Shown here piece by piece: positions 46,512 to 60,791 of a DNA stretch of 64,000 bases; within the stretch, counting starts at the first letter, position 1, and each line of letters begins with the position of its first letter. The notes beneath the pieces are model-generated. The model saw nothing but the letters and a program-made list of their open reading frames with translations. It ran no database searches and was not told where the DNA came from. The translations under genes were made by a program, and so were the position numbers. This DNA comes from Rotaria macrura (taxonomy: Eukaryota; Rotifera; Eurotatoria; Philodinida; Philodinidae). Location of the stretch: NCBI GenBank assembly GCA_900239685.1, contig OENT01000027.1:124001-188000 (forward strand), given 5' to 3'.

Positions 46512-49500
46512 ATGAATGAGCAAGCAGTTTCTGACGTTCCAACTAAAGTCAACGAAGCTGAGGTTTTTCTTCTCATACAAATCTCTGATATTGTTGAATT
46601 GTATTTTTTTTCTTACCTAGTTAACACGAGATACCGATGAGGATGGACAAGATTCGTTGCATATTCGAGAAGAATCAAGTGATTTTCAAACAACTATCAT
46701 CAATGACCAACAAGAAGAACTCGTTTCGACTAAACCTAAACTACAACCAATTATTGCACCCGATATGTTTCCGCCGTAAATAGTTGCATATACTGACATG
46801 GAATTGTTCTTTTTTTCTTCATTATAATTATCTTTTTCGTGTCTAGACCCCTTGTTACATGTGAAAATCCAGAAAACTATCCAGAATCATATAGAATGAA
46901 TTCTAAAAAAGAAGAATTAATCTTAACATTTGTTGAAAATTTTCGTCGTCAATATCATTATATTTATCGAGATCGTAAATCAATATTTCTCAATCCATTA
47001 AATGAATGCGGTATACCAGTAAATATGAAACTAAATACATAAAATTGATTTTGTTTTTATTTCATTGATTTTTCTTCATTAAAATGAAACTAGAAATTTA
47101 TTTGTACAACCATTCAACCAACCATGCTCTCATTTTCCACATTATTTCAATGGAATTCAGCAGCAGAATTTATTGCTGATCATCTTAATTATGATTTACT
47201 CGAGCCAGCACATGAACTTGTAAGTTATCTAGATGCTCGTCAAATTGCTTGTGTTTTCAAAAACATAATTTAAAAGAAGTGTGCACAATAGCTACAGTAG
47301 AATTCTGTATTCTACTTATCGACATAGAGTAGCCATTGTTACTGATAAATAATCGAAGAGTGTATATCGTCAATAGTGCTTCATAACATTGTTGAATTGT
47401 AGTACATATAAGTTTAGAATAAGTTCTATTCTTACATTTTCTTCTCAATAGTACACTAAGTCAAAAGAATCTGATGAAACATTTTCACACATGAACAAGT
47501 TTTCTATAAGATTTAGCTGAATTCTTTCGAAAGTTAAAAACTATTTCTTCTCAAATCAGATTTCTTAAATTTATTGAGAACTTTGAATCGGTCCAAAACA
47601 TGGTAGAAATACTTTTGAATCTTCAATTCTCAAGACATTCTTTCAGTGAAATGTATTTAGATCGGAAAACTCAAGATCTTTACTATACTTAGCATTTTAG
47701 TACATTTTATAAATCGTATGATGTCATATCAAGAAAATTTGAAAACATCATACCTCAATCTGTCAGATGAAATCTTTCACCAAAAACTATCGAAGGACAC
47801 GAATATTGTTTCTTTAAATCTTATTTATTACACAACCGCCACAAAAAAAGCTGGCAAACATATATGCTCTCAGCTTTCATTTGCTTCTATATAAACTATG
47901 AACCGACCGTTGTTCTGCAGAATGAAGTGACAATAGATGTTAAAACCGGCATTTCAACAACGATAGAACATTATCATATCTCTGTGATTCTTAAGACTAA
48001 TTCCGTTATATACGATTATTTTCATTCTATTTTCAATATAAAATTTATTATGTAGCCAAAAACACTTTGGTCACCAACGAAGATTCTTGCTGATCAACGT
48101 GGAAACTGTTTTGACTATGCTAATCTTCTTTGTTCATTATTGATCGGTGCTGGATACGATGCATATGTTGTAAACGGATATGCTACAAGAGAAATTTGCT
48201 ATATGGATACAACTCGTTTACCCAATCCATACGTTAAAAAAAAGCAAGAAGTAATGATGTTTAACAAGTCTTTCCTAGAAATAATATTTTATTGAATGAA
48301 TGAATTTAGGAACGACTTGAACGAGCAAAAGTTCAAAATAAAAAATATACTGTTAAACCACCGAAAGATTTAACATCAAAATATGATGCTTATATGCATA
48401 AGCGACATTTAGATCAAATTCAAGCCGATAAAGATCGACTTCAAGATGAAGAATTAAAACGAATTGCTGTAAGTTTTTAAAGAAAGTTTTAAAATAAATC
48501 CCACCTTCTTTACAATGTCAATGAAATTAAAATATCGATCAGAATTTTTCTTCAATTGAAATAACATGTTGAATTGTTTCCATTTCTTAAGTGATCGTAA
48601 GATAAGATTATGTTCATTATCGTTTTTATTGAAAATTCAGTTATCTATGAGTATTTTAATAACATTTATTTATAAGTCATGTCGGAAATCGAGTGATTGA
48701 TAACGATCTCATATTTAGATGAATCATCGAATTAAACAAATAATTAATTATTTGTCAACTGTAGTCAGAATAATTATACTACCATAGTTTTATTATGTGA
48801 ATGTGATTGAGTTTCGATATTATCTAGTAGAATAAAAAGAAAATTTCAAAAAATCTGAAAGCATACAATGATACTGAAAAGACTGTAATTCTTTGTGATT
48901 ATCTATTCGTGTTTGAAGTCGTCGATCATATCACCAATCATGAATTGATATGCTTGAGTTAATTCCTATTCACTTCAATTTAATCAATAGCATTAGGTAT
49001 GTGATTTATAAGATTGATCAATCATCAAAAGACTAACATTGCAGTTCATTTGTAGAATAGAGTTAATATCAAGAGGGTTCTTTTTTGAATTACTAGTAAA
49101 TAATCGAGTTTGATGATGAATGAATGTTGACTATGCGTACGAATTAACAACTGAAAACATTGTCGTTATGGTATTTTGTTAAACATAATTTAATAGAAAT
49201 ACTGAAACAGAGAACTAGAAATTCACCCATCTCTACATAGATGTATCAGATGTTCATATACAATCTTACATTGTGATTATATCGATAACATCTAGTTATC
49301 CGATACGAATTATTTCAATATTGGAATTTTGACGGATTAAGAAAATAAATGACGATCAACGATAGATTTAAAAGTAAACAAGAAGCAATCTCTTAACGAT
49401 TTACCGTAATGTCCATATCCGATTTCATATATTAAATGTAGTGAAATTTCATTGTGTAACTTCTTTCTGACATTTTAAAAAGAATATCAATTCATATGTT

Positions 49501-52500
49501 TGAATCCATACAAATCATGATTGATATCTATCTCTTAAACAAACCGTATTAAATATACCTACACTAAAATGACAATCATAGAATGAAAAACACCAAAGTA
49601 TAATCAACTTCTTCAACGGATGATTATGATCAAGTTTACTATGTATTCTTTACATACAATGTAGACTTTGTAGTAAAATGGCATTCATAAGATTCTGTTC
49701 TGACAGCATACATTCGACAAAATCTAGATGTTTTAATTTGTATATCATTGTAAGGTACTTGAACCATTGAATATAACAAACAAAACAAGCATCTTATATC
49801 TTTCCAAAGGCTCGATTGTTTCAATTGTAAAACTTCATCAGTATTATTAAAAGTACTGCTTTAACAAGTTTAAATATTGTCCATGCGATAAATTCTCCGT
49901 TTGAATACCTTTCGATAGACGCATTCTGACATGAACTAATAATTCATATCTATCGTTCATGAAGCACTCTACTACTCTATAGAATTTTCTTTTATATTAG
50001 TTCTCTTGATAAATCATGCTGTCAGATACGAACTTAAAATACATTTAGGAAATTGAAAAACCACTACCTGATCCTCTGTACGGTATTCGAGTACATGCTT
50101 GGGTACTAGTTTTAGCTGGTAAACGCGAAGTACCAGAAGCATTTTTTGTCGAACCAACAACGGGCTATGCTAAAGCAACAAAAGATTCTGAATATTTGGG
50201 TATTGAAAGTGTTTGGAATCATCAAAATCTATGGGTTAACATGCAAGATTGTTCAAATGGTTGTGAGGTACGTGTTTACTGTAGTTAAGCTTCATGTTCA
50301 TTTTTGTTTGATGAATAATAAAATAAATATAAATTTAGTCACTTCAATTCGATTTAAATGATCAAGCTCGATGGGAATTCATGTTTACTTATACGACGAA
50401 TGTACGCGGAGCAGTAGCGACTGCAATGAATCCATTGGGTGGCACTGCAATGCTTGACGACGAAGAAGAAAAAGTAAGTATTATATATTTTTTGAGTAGT
50501 GATTATTCTTTCTTCTCGATTTTTTTTTCAATAGGCAAACGTTGAAGCAACTCAAAAAGATATCGAACTACCTCCATCATGGGTTCTTCCACTAGACATC
50601 ACACCCAAAGGTAGAATAATAACTTATGATTCATTCTCATTTTATAATTGATTCTTCGTGTTAATTTAATTTTTCAAAGATTTTCAAAAACGTTATCCTA
50701 ATTCTCGTAAAACATATTTCTACAAAAAAACCCGTGTCGAAAAATATGCACCATACAGTGTGAAAGATGGCATCGTTCTCAAAGTATCTGAATTTGCTGA
50801 CTATGATTGTAAGTTTAGATCAAATCTACAATCGAACAACAACTAATGTTGAAATTTAGTTAAAGAATTGATTTATGTAACACAAAGATATGAACATCGT
50901 CATGATAAACTTGAAGTACGTGAACATGATGTACGAACAAACATGGTCTATGAAAATTATTTACCAGGTCGAACTGATCAACTGAAAGGTAAATGATTGC
51001 ATAAGAAATCAATATGACCATTATGCTTTAGAAAAAAGTAATCAAATATATGAATTAATCTGTGAAGCAAAATTGATTATGGAAGTATACAATTAGAATA
51101 AACTTCTTCGATTAGTATTTAGAAAAATGAATTGACCTAACCAATGCAGAAAAATTAACATCAACAGTGTCTTATTCAAATTGTGAGAGAGTTACCAGAA
51201 TATTCTAAGATATTTTAATATTATTTAAAAGTTAAATCTATGTTCTTAGAAGTGCATGATGATATTTAGTAGAATATCAGTACTGTATAATATCTTAGAC
51301 TACTATTTTTCCGATAGTTAATTGATAGACAATATATTTTTTCACATCCTCTTGTTTCATAATGTTCAGTTCGTTTTTGTCTATACAGTTGTATATAACA
51401 TTTAAACAATTTCATAACTCTAGATTCTAAATTATCTGACGTAAAATAGTCGAAATTCAAAACTTGATAAATTTTCATTTAGAATATCAATTTTTATTCA
51501 TTTTCTATATTTAGAACATACGTATGGTTTTGGACCGGAATTCGAACGACTAATGATTTATTATGATAAAGCACGATTGGATGGTCTAGCTCGACGACAT
51601 GAAACGATTCTTGAATTAACTGATTATTTTGTTGATCGTGACGATTTTCTTGAATATCGCAAAGCTGTATTTGAGCCTCGACCAAAGAAATTCGGTCCTG
51701 CTGATAAAGATACTCAAAGACCAATCATAGTAATTCGATTGTTTATCATGAAAATTTCTTTTTGTTGCAAAAAAAAAATCCTATGACTTTTCTTATCATT
51801 CATTTGTAGTCAATAACGGAGCGATACGTTCGAAATCCACAACTAAATGCTAATGACGATGTTTATGAACTGATTTATGCCATCAAAGATAATAAATTTA
51901 CGATCACTTATCATCGAGATGCAAATCATATTACACCATCAACTAGGTACGTTGAATTGAAAATAATTATAAAAATATTCTCAATAATTTTTCTTTATAG
52001 AAATTTTAACAAACCGGTGAGCTTCTCTTTTTCTCATAAGAAATATGAAAAACAAAATCATAACATTTCTCTTTCTTGTTTAAACTCAATTGAATAAGAT
52101 TTTTCATTGTTAGTCCAATTGGAACGATAAAGCATTCACAATGCAATGGAATGACGAAATACAAGAAACTTATCAAGCTGATGAAGAATTTAAACAAATG
52201 ACGAAACGTGATCTTTATTTTAAGATGTTAAAACTAATTGAAGAAGAAGAAGAAGTTATTAAGCGAGTTCGCAAAGCAGAAGATGAAGTAAGTATCATGT
52301 CAGGTCGATATTTTTCTTTTCGATTATTTCGTTTTCTTTTTTTAATAGACACGTGATATTCAATCACGTCGACAACAAGAAGAACTGTCAAGCGATCTTG
52401 AAATCAGTGTTTATGATATTGATCGAAACGAAAAATCTAAAGCATACAGAAAACTATTGGTAAGTAAATGCACTATGTTAAACGAGAGCCAAAAGAACAA

Positions 52501-53838
52501 GCGTAACGTTTATAACGTTCTTCATATTATGAGTTCAACTATAGTAATATCGAGCGTAGATAGAACACAACGAGTAGAACATCAGATATTGTAAATTTTC
52601 TAATGTGCTTCTACATTAAAGATTTTCAGATTTCAATGACCAACTCACATCCTGCTGATCATAGTCGTGCTAGTTCGTTTAGAAAGGAATAGTGTTCTTG
52701 AACAGCTGCTGGACAATTGACATTGTTTTCAATGGGTAGTTTTCGGTATTTATCTATTTACTTCGATAAATATGTTAAAATCATGATATATACTTTTGAA
52801 AACTAAATGATTTGTTTTTCGAAATGAATTTTACAAAAAGTTGACAATAGAAGAAATTCGGAAGATATCTACATTCAAACTTTGATTAGTTAACTCGAAA
52901 CTCATTGATGACGAATAACCGTTTTTCATATGCTTTCTCTATTGAACATGTTCAATATTCTTGATATTCAAATTGATATTTTTCAATATTAATTAGGAAT
53001 GTGTCTAGTATAATAGAACCCCAATCATATGTTGTCAGTAGATTTTTCACTAAAGTCAAAACATAATAAAAGTTTGCAATTGAAGGCCATCAATTACAAT
53101 TAAAACGAAAAATCACATCAAGTCATGCAAGATTGTTTTTTCAGTAGATCTGTCAAGCATATAGACTAGTCCGATAAATACACTTGGCTTGGCCATTTAT
53201 TTTAGATTGTTGTATTTTGTTTAAAGTTTTGTTTTTCTTCTCAGTTTATTATGATTCATTGATATTTGCTTGCCGATTTTAGCAACAAAAAGCAGATGAA
53301 GAAAAACGTAAAAAAGAAATTCATGACGTTGATTATCTTGCACCGTTTCTTGCTGCTATGGGTACGCACTGATTGAGTGTTACTTTTTATACTATTCTTT
53401 CATCTTTTGAAGGTAATCCTGAACGGCTCAGTTTTCAATCAGCTCAACAATTACGTGTTGCGGCTCAACGTGACTTCAAAGATCGTTCGATTCGTAAAGC
53501 TAATTTGATGCAAGCACGTTATGAAAGTGAAATTCAAGAACTTATATCAAAACAACAATGGTATCAAAAACATCAAATTGGTATGTCCAAAGAAGATGAA
53601 CTTGAATATCAACGTCTATGTCAAGAAGCTCAATTTCGTTTACATATACTTGAAGAACGACTTAAACGGTTTGTTAGATTATTTTCATATGATTCAAGCA
53701 AATGAAAACTAAGTTGTTCTTTTTTCTCGTTTCGTTTTGTCTTTTAGACATAAAGAATTGGCAACCGAGAAATACATGCAACTTGAAAGTAAACTCAATG
53801 AAGATCCTCGTTTAAAAGAACCATATATTGTTCGCTGA
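46512..53838 (+). CDS. DRC7: DRC7 / CCDC135, nexin-dynein regulatory complex subunit
   Basis: Predicted 874-aa axonemal protein of the nexin-dynein regulatory complex, which controls ciliary beating. Exons: 46512-46562, 46621-46775, 46847-47018, 47094-47219, 48056-48250, 48310-48468, 50049-50267, 50339-50473, 50535-50610, 50680-50808, 50860-50988, 51515-51729, 51810-51946, 52001-52016, 52114-52287, 52349-52459, 53283-53361, 53413-53668, 53748-53838 (2625 nt, phases match). A transglutaminase-like fold is seen near residues 175-340, with RGNCFDYANLLCSLL (Cys), GIRVHAWVLV (His) and FFVEPTTGYA (acidic). The linker region has QNLWVNMQDC and LPPSWVLPLDIT. Later come the TERYVRNP region and a Glu/Lys-rich coiled C terminus. 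Length equals the human protein as I recall it. Introns of 836, 1580 and 823 bp contrast with the usual 50-80 bp, and one exon is only 16 nt. An organism with motile cilia is implied. Confidence 0.95.
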
Positions 53839-54132
53839 TTTTATTTTATATAAAATTGAATATTATGAATTGACAAAAAAAAAACACATGAGTAAAGAGA
53901 AAATAACACTTCTATAACATCAAGTGTCTCGAATAACTTGCACATTCGAATAAAAATGTGCGACAAAAGAAAAGAAGAACAAAATGATTATCACACGACT
54001 ATATATGAGTAGAATAGTAATTAAATGAAAATTGCACAATACATATAGAAAAAAAAAGTCCGATTTGGTAATTTGATCTGTTTGTTTTCGCATACCTACA
54101 TCTGACAATATTTGAATTCGATAATAAAGAGA

Positions 54133-57100
54133 TTAAACCCAAGAATCAGGTGATGCTGAAGCTTGCTCCAATTGATTCCAAGTTGCTGGTTGTGCTTGTT
54201 GTGATCGATTTTTATGAACAGTTGCATATAGATCTGCATGTGGATCAGTATGAGATGACATCGTCTGAAAAAATATCAAATTAAATCTTTCATAAGAAAT
54301 ATCTCGTATAAAGGAATAGGGAGGAAACATTTCTTTGCTTGGCTCACTTGAACAAAAACAAAGTAATCAATCTATGATGCGCAACTACTCAATAAATTAC
54401 GATCTTATACTCGAACGTGATACCATAGATCCAAAAGAGGTATGAAAATACGCTCAGCAATTAAACCACTTCAGACTTCATTACAAAGTCGCGCTTCTCG
54501 TACTAAGCGTTTGACCTTTACTATCGTACATGCAAAAGACTTGAATGATGAGATGGTCGAGCCCACCGGCTAACCGATGATTTCATGTATTTTGCAAGAA
54601 AAAGATTCCATCGTATTCGAACTTCACAACCTAAGTCAACCGAAATAGAAACAATCACATTCTTATCAATTAGATATCTAAATGATAGCTTTTAAACGTT
54701 CATTGAATATGAAAGTACAGTTCGAACATTGACAATGGAAAAACACTCTAGGACTATATCCTTCACGGAGTATTGAACTCGAAAAATTTCGAATCAGCAC
54801 TGCATTAGAACAACTAGAACAATTATAAGTAGATCCTATTTACAGAATCGCATATTTTTAAGTAAAATCAAACTAGTAGTATAAATATGGATTGGTTTCG
54901 TCAGTATTACTTTAAAAGTTTCAAATTTCATATTTCTTAACTTCTAAATAAATATATTTCTCATCAATTTGTATTCATACAGAAATTCAAATAGAAGAAA
55001 TCCATCGTCAATCACATGATTCCCCATAGATATATGAATACATGAATGATTTCATGAGTAATACTTGATCAATAGTTCTTTCATTTGTATTCAATGATAT
55101 TATGCCTTGTCGAAATATCGTTAACAGATATTCAAACGAATAAAATTCACTAATTATATAGTATTAGGATTTCAAGTGGTCAACATAGATTTTCGAAACT
55201 GTTTGAAATGAGAGACATCATACGATCAATATTTCACTTGAGAAAAAGTAACAGTCAATGTTATCGAACGATTCGATGAAACATAACTTTTTCTCTTGTA
55301 CTTACTCCATTTCCATATGTTCTTGATAGATTATCGACACTTTGATTCATTTTTTGCATTCGATATTCTTCACTTCCTAAAAACAAAAACATCATAACGT
55401 ATAATAGACTTTTGTTCGATTCAATTTCGAACGTGGTTGTTTTTCGTTTACTTTGTGGTCGAGTAATTTGTTTTCCTTTATTGGTAAAGTGTGTTGGTTG
55501 TCCCATATCACCTCTTGGTCTGTGCAGTGTTGATTGTGGACTTGATGCTAATGATTTTGAATTCAATGAGCGATGATGAAGAAAATCATTTTCCTTATAA
55601 CCATTCTGTTTGTAAAATTCATGCAATGATTTGTGTTTATACATCGTATTGAGTACATGTGCACTGTATTGAATAACTTTTGAATTATATGTATTACTTT
55701 TTGCATTCAATATGCCTTTCATTTTAATGAAGCCACGTTCTTGAAATAATAATTTTGCATTTAATTCATTGTTACGTATGATTTCATTAAGTGCAGCAAG
55801 TACAGATGCGATTGTTTCATCTGAATGTCGACGACGAATCGGCGTTTGTTCTGATGGTTCAGGGAGAATAGCAACAAGTTCTTTAATAGCCCATCCACCG
55901 AGAACATCACAATTTTTCTGATCAATAGCTAAATTTCTTAGAGCAATAGCTGATGCATTGACAACAGAATCACATTCATCGACACGTAATAAATCTACTA
56001 ATTCTGCAAGACCACGAGCTTTTCGTACTTCACCGCGTAAATCTATCGAAGGTTTCCAATAGCAAGCAGTTAAATTTTGAATACAACCTGCTGTTGCTTC
56101 GAGTGTATCGGGATTACTACTATGACGTAATAGATGTACATATGTGCCAATAACATCGGGTTGCCAAAGCATTTCAACTGGTCGACCTTGTCGCGGTGGT
56201 AAAATAGCATAAACATTCGTTCCTGTTTGTTCTGATAATTGTTTTGTTTTCTTTTGTTTTGTACTCATACAACTTGTTTTATATTTTTCATTGGATTGTA
56301 CGGGTAACATATTCCATGCTGATGTTGTATTCATCGCTATTGGATAATTTCGATCATAATCACGATCGATAACTTCTTGTAGTTTATATGATAAATTACG
56401 TAAGACACACATACAATTTTCAATGGATTTATTATCTATTTCATTCAATGATTGAAGACTTGAATTGACAGCATGAAGAAGTGAAGGAATAAAACCTTCA
56501 CATTCACGCATTTTACGACGACCTTCATAATCGGCTGATGAACAATTACTAAATGAAGATTTACATGTACATGACCATGTTGTTATTAATTTCAACGGCT
56601 AGTCGAAATCGATGAATTCATTTTCAAAAGTAACAATAATTAGAATCAAATATTCATCGCTAAACTTATTCAGAAACTAGAAGACATGAAAAATTTCTCA
56701 CACGAGTAAACTCTGTCGTATTCGAAGGTGAAAATGTTTTTAATCTAAATTACTCCTAATCATCTCATAGACAATTGATGTTAATCATAATTTGTATAAA
56801 TGATTTTGCCTCAAGTCTTCTTTGATAAATTAGAAAAATTACATTATGAAACTTTCCTCTTCATATGTTTTAGCATGAAACTCATAACTTGAATTAATAC
56901 TCTTTTGTTACACGTTAACGAGATCTATGTGATGAATAAGATTAATATATATGATGTAAAATTTAATACACTTTTTTTTAATGAGTGCCACTGCTTCAAT
57001 ACTATTCTGTATTTTTAAGTAAGCTATGCTTTGATATCACGACATGAAACATAAACTGCATCATACTTCTATTTCATCAATTTCACCTTATTTTTCTTAA

Positions 57101-60100
57101 GATGTAAGTTAAGAATATCTCATCGATTGTATCAATGTATGGACTCGTAACTAAATAATATCCTAAATATTTTCTAATCGAAATTCATCTGAAAGATACA
57201 AAAATTGTTCATCAGAGAACCTATGCAGTTTATTGAACCTTTTGTTCCTAACTCTCATAACGGAATTTATTAAAACGAGAGATTAAAAAAAGTCATAGCA
57301 ACTTACCGTAATATACCAGTTGTATTTTTGAATACCGGTGGGAATTTCCCTTGTGGATTCAATCGTCTATTTATATCAGCATCCCAACCCGAAAATGGAA
57401 TAATAATATTTTTCACAAGTACATTCAATCCTTCGTCGAGTATTTGTCCTTTTAAATGTGGTGATGATGATGCATTCCAAAGAACAGCTGTAACAGATTC
57501 GCGAACATCTTCATATTGTGTTCGACGTAACAAATGTATCAAAGCTGGAATACCACCACGATTTTTCAATTCGATCTAAATAGAAGAAGAAAAGCAATTC
57601 GACTAGTAATAACAAATCATTTTCTATGTTGTTTCAAACTTTATTTTCATCATTGCGTTTTCCATAACACAAATTTCTTAATGCACCACAAGCATTTTTT
57701 TGTATTTCAACTTTATCATGATTTAATAAAGCAACTAAATAAGTTATACCATTTAATGATCTTGTTTTTGATTTAATGCTATCATCGTTATAGCATAAAT
57801 GTTGTAAATAAGCTGCAGCATTCTCTTTGATAACATCATTTGTATGTGTAAGATATTCAATAACTTCTTCTAAGTCTGGATCACGCCAACGTTGCTCTGT
57901 TAAACACAATTGATTCATCAAAAGAACAAGTAAATAACGAAACAAATAAAGCAAAGCAAAGCAAAGCAGGAAACAAAATCGTGCACCGGTTGAGTCAAAA
58001 AAGAAAAGAAGGTAACTACATTTTGCAAATATCTCAATAGAGAACAAGTTCTTGAAGGTAGCGCACGTCATCATATTCTCGACATAGACGAAGTACAAAA
58101 AGAGACTAGATTATTTTTCCAACATAATTAAAATGAATTATTGATTTGTTTTAACCTTTCTTGTTTGATAATCAATGTTCTTATTGACATGATCCCCAAT
58201 AGACAAATCTAATGCATGAATAAGAAGTTCACTGATCTTCATCTGTTGTCATTCAGAAGAGAAAAAAAAGAAATTTTAATTAACATAATTCAAAGCATCC
58301 TTTCATGAAAATCCATCTGAGTAAATTCTATAACACAGATTAATCAAAACTTATGAAATGTTTCATGACTTTTTTTTTCCATTGTAATACATCTGTACAA
58401 AATAATTCATGTCGTGTTACATTTATGTTTTCTCTCGAAATATATTTGTCAGAAAACTGAACTAAAAAAATGCCTAGACCGACCTACTTTCATCGTCTGA
58501 TTATTGTTAGTTCATGCCGACAGATAATGATTGAGTTTGTCTCTATAGAAAGAACTAGATCGACTTTCGTCATCGAGAGAAACTTAAAAGTTCAAATATA
58601 TGTCTTATCTAAACGAAGATATCTAAGCATAGCATATAAATGTTATGATACTAGATTATTCGTCTAATGATTCATGAAAAAGCTTTTTTCCAGATGTTCA
58701 ATCGTTTTTCTAAGACAAACACATCATTATCTAGTATCTTCAACATTATACTACTTCAATTTTCGACACTCTCTGACATGTAAAGGTAAGCTTTGCTCAT
58801 GACTTCAGAAAATCAACTGAAACGAAATGTCAGAAAAATTAAGATCAATCTCATGAATCTATTTAATTTCTATCGGATATTTCAAGGTAAAAAGTTCATT
58901 TTTCACATGATCTCATCATTTACGTAATCAAATTTCGATAAGTTACATGTAAAATAAGCTCATAGAAAAAAAACTCGAATCATTCTTAAACATGCTCAAA
59001 TTCATTTAGTGAAAAGAGCTCGGTCGAAAAACGATTTCGAAATTGAAGAGATTTAATTCATTAAAGTTACCTTTATTATACATGCTATATAAGCGTCAAA
59101 AACTTCTCGGTGTCTTTCAGATGATTTTAATTATGGATTTTGAATATTTTCTTTTTTTTGAATGAATACTTTGCTCTAGATGAACTTTCCTTGAAAACTT
59201 ACCTATCATAACCATTCTAAAAGATGACAGTTAATTTGTCAGCTACTTTTGAAGACTGCTTGCGTGAGCCGCGAGGAAAGTTCGGACTGGCAGCGTAGAT
59301 GTGTGAAATTTTCTTGATTGGTAAGAAGATCAAGGTGAAACGAACATATACAGTGAAAACTGGAGGGTTCAAGAGAAAAGACTTGTCATCAGTTATGTAA
59401 TTTTCATCTATTGGCATGAACATTTTTTCTTTTTTTTTTAAATAGATTTGTTGATTAAGAGCAAAAATATTTCTTAAGTTTTTTTTTTATTTTCAACTGA
59501 TTTTAAAATCAAAACCATAGAATGATATGATGAACATATCAGATTAAACTATCTATAAAAATCTAATTTTTAACCTTCACCTACACTTCTTCTATCAACA
59601 ATTACAATTGACTAGTGCATGGGTACTTGAAATTCACTTGAAATAGAAAAGAAATTTCAATAAGTATTTCTTTTGTTTATGACACCATTTCTAGAGAAAG
59701 TGCAATGATGTATCATCTTTATGAGACACGATCTAGTCTGATATAATCAATATTGCAATATATTTTTGACTCATCCGGTATATATCTATTATTATGCAAA
59801 CCTACCTCGAAATTCAGTATCGAGTGAAGATGATCGTCTTCTAGATGAATAATCATCTTCATTCAAACCATATGGTGCATATATGCGATTAAATGTTCCA
59901 TAATCTTCACCATAACCAGGAGGCGCTGAAATAATTTATTAGGGAATGCGTATGCAAACAATGCAAGGACAATAACAAGAGATATAAATGAAAAAGAAGA
60001 CTAGTAACACTGATGTTAATTAATTACCTTGTCCTATACTGTCGGGTGATTGTCTTCCGGCTGTAGGCATGAGAACACGACTAACAGGATCGGGTCGACC

Positions 60101-60791
60101 AGGTCCTAATCCTTCATAAGGATTTTCAACATCAAGATCTGGTTCATCAACTAAATTTGGATCATCAGGATCATAGCCCATACTTTTTTCATCTGTATTT
60201 ACTAAAATACATCGATTGATTTAGCAACAAAAAACATGAACTTTTATCTATGGAAATTTTATTTCAAAAAAATTTACTTTTATTATTTTCTGGTTCATTG
60301 TAAGCATTACCATTTAAATGTTGTTGAACAAGTATTTGTCGATTTGAATAACTGTCTAGTTTATTATCATTCATGTCAAAATATTTCAGTCCATTTGTTA
60401 TAATTTTTGTTTCATTATCGAATTGATTCGAGAATGTATTCGGTGAAAAGCCACCACTTGTATCATGTTTTATTGTTGATTGATTATATTGATCAATTAG
60501 AATTTGATATTTTGGATCATCGTGTCGAATGATTTCACCCGTCATTGGATCAATAAGATGACGATGAACACGTGTTATTTTTTCTACTTTTGTTACTTTC
60601 GATACTTGCTGAGATTCTTCTTTTTTACGCACAACTTTTGTTCCGTCCGGTGTTGTTTCTTCTTCAACAGTTGTTATGACTTGAACAGTATTGGTTTGAG
60701 GATTTTCATCATTGTCACCATCAGTAGTATATGTATACGAATAAGCTAGACGTTCACGTTGCGAATCATCGATTTTAGTTTCACCCGGCAT
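54133..60791 (-). CDS. p120/delta-catenin family ARM-repeat protein (CTNND/ARVCF/PKP4-like)
   Basis: Predicted 877-aa adherens-junction catenin that would bind the cadherin juxtamembrane tail. Exons on the minus strand: 60791-60278, 60201-60028, 59925-59806, 57896-57640, 57575-57307, 56548-55452, 55376-55306, 54264-54133 (2634 nt, phases match). The N terminus has Thr/Val-rich repeats (TVQVITTVEEETTPDGTKVV) and a RHDDPKYQ segment. An acidic Gly/Pro region (NPYEGLGPGRPDP) and an Arg/Ser motif (SRRRSSSLDTEF) follow. ARM repeats start at RWRDPDLEEVIEYL, with NAAAYLQHLCY, NACGALRNLCYG, FSGWDAD, RRKMRECEGF and NCMCVLRNLSY, about residues 270-680. The C terminus ends in DSWV, a class of PDZ ligand shared by delta-catenin, ARVCF and PKP4. 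A 1.9-kb intron and a 1.0-kb intron are unusually long for this window. Which paralogue it matches is unresolved; invertebrates usually have one. Confidence 0.95.
54265..55305. other. Long catenin intron with possible decayed coding sequence
   Basis: The last intron of the catenin gene. On the + strand from about 54370 to 54840 two overlapping frames look protein-like but are broken by stops. Short readable pieces are LTFTIVHAKDLNDEM, YDLILERDTIDPKE and SIELEKFRISTALEQLEQL. No family could be assigned; a decayed insert is possible. Confidence 0.25.
57897..59805. other. 1.9-kb catenin intron
   Basis: The flanking exons join directly in phase 1. Within it, 59217-59423 on the minus strand holds an open frame that includes a locally GC-richer block. 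It has no matching splice sites that I could fix, so it is not added to the gene. Confidence 0.5.

Noticed and set aside
57303-57776. Plus-strand frames over the catenin exons
   Set aside because: Shadows of the minus-strand ARM-repeat exons, which match the family clearly.
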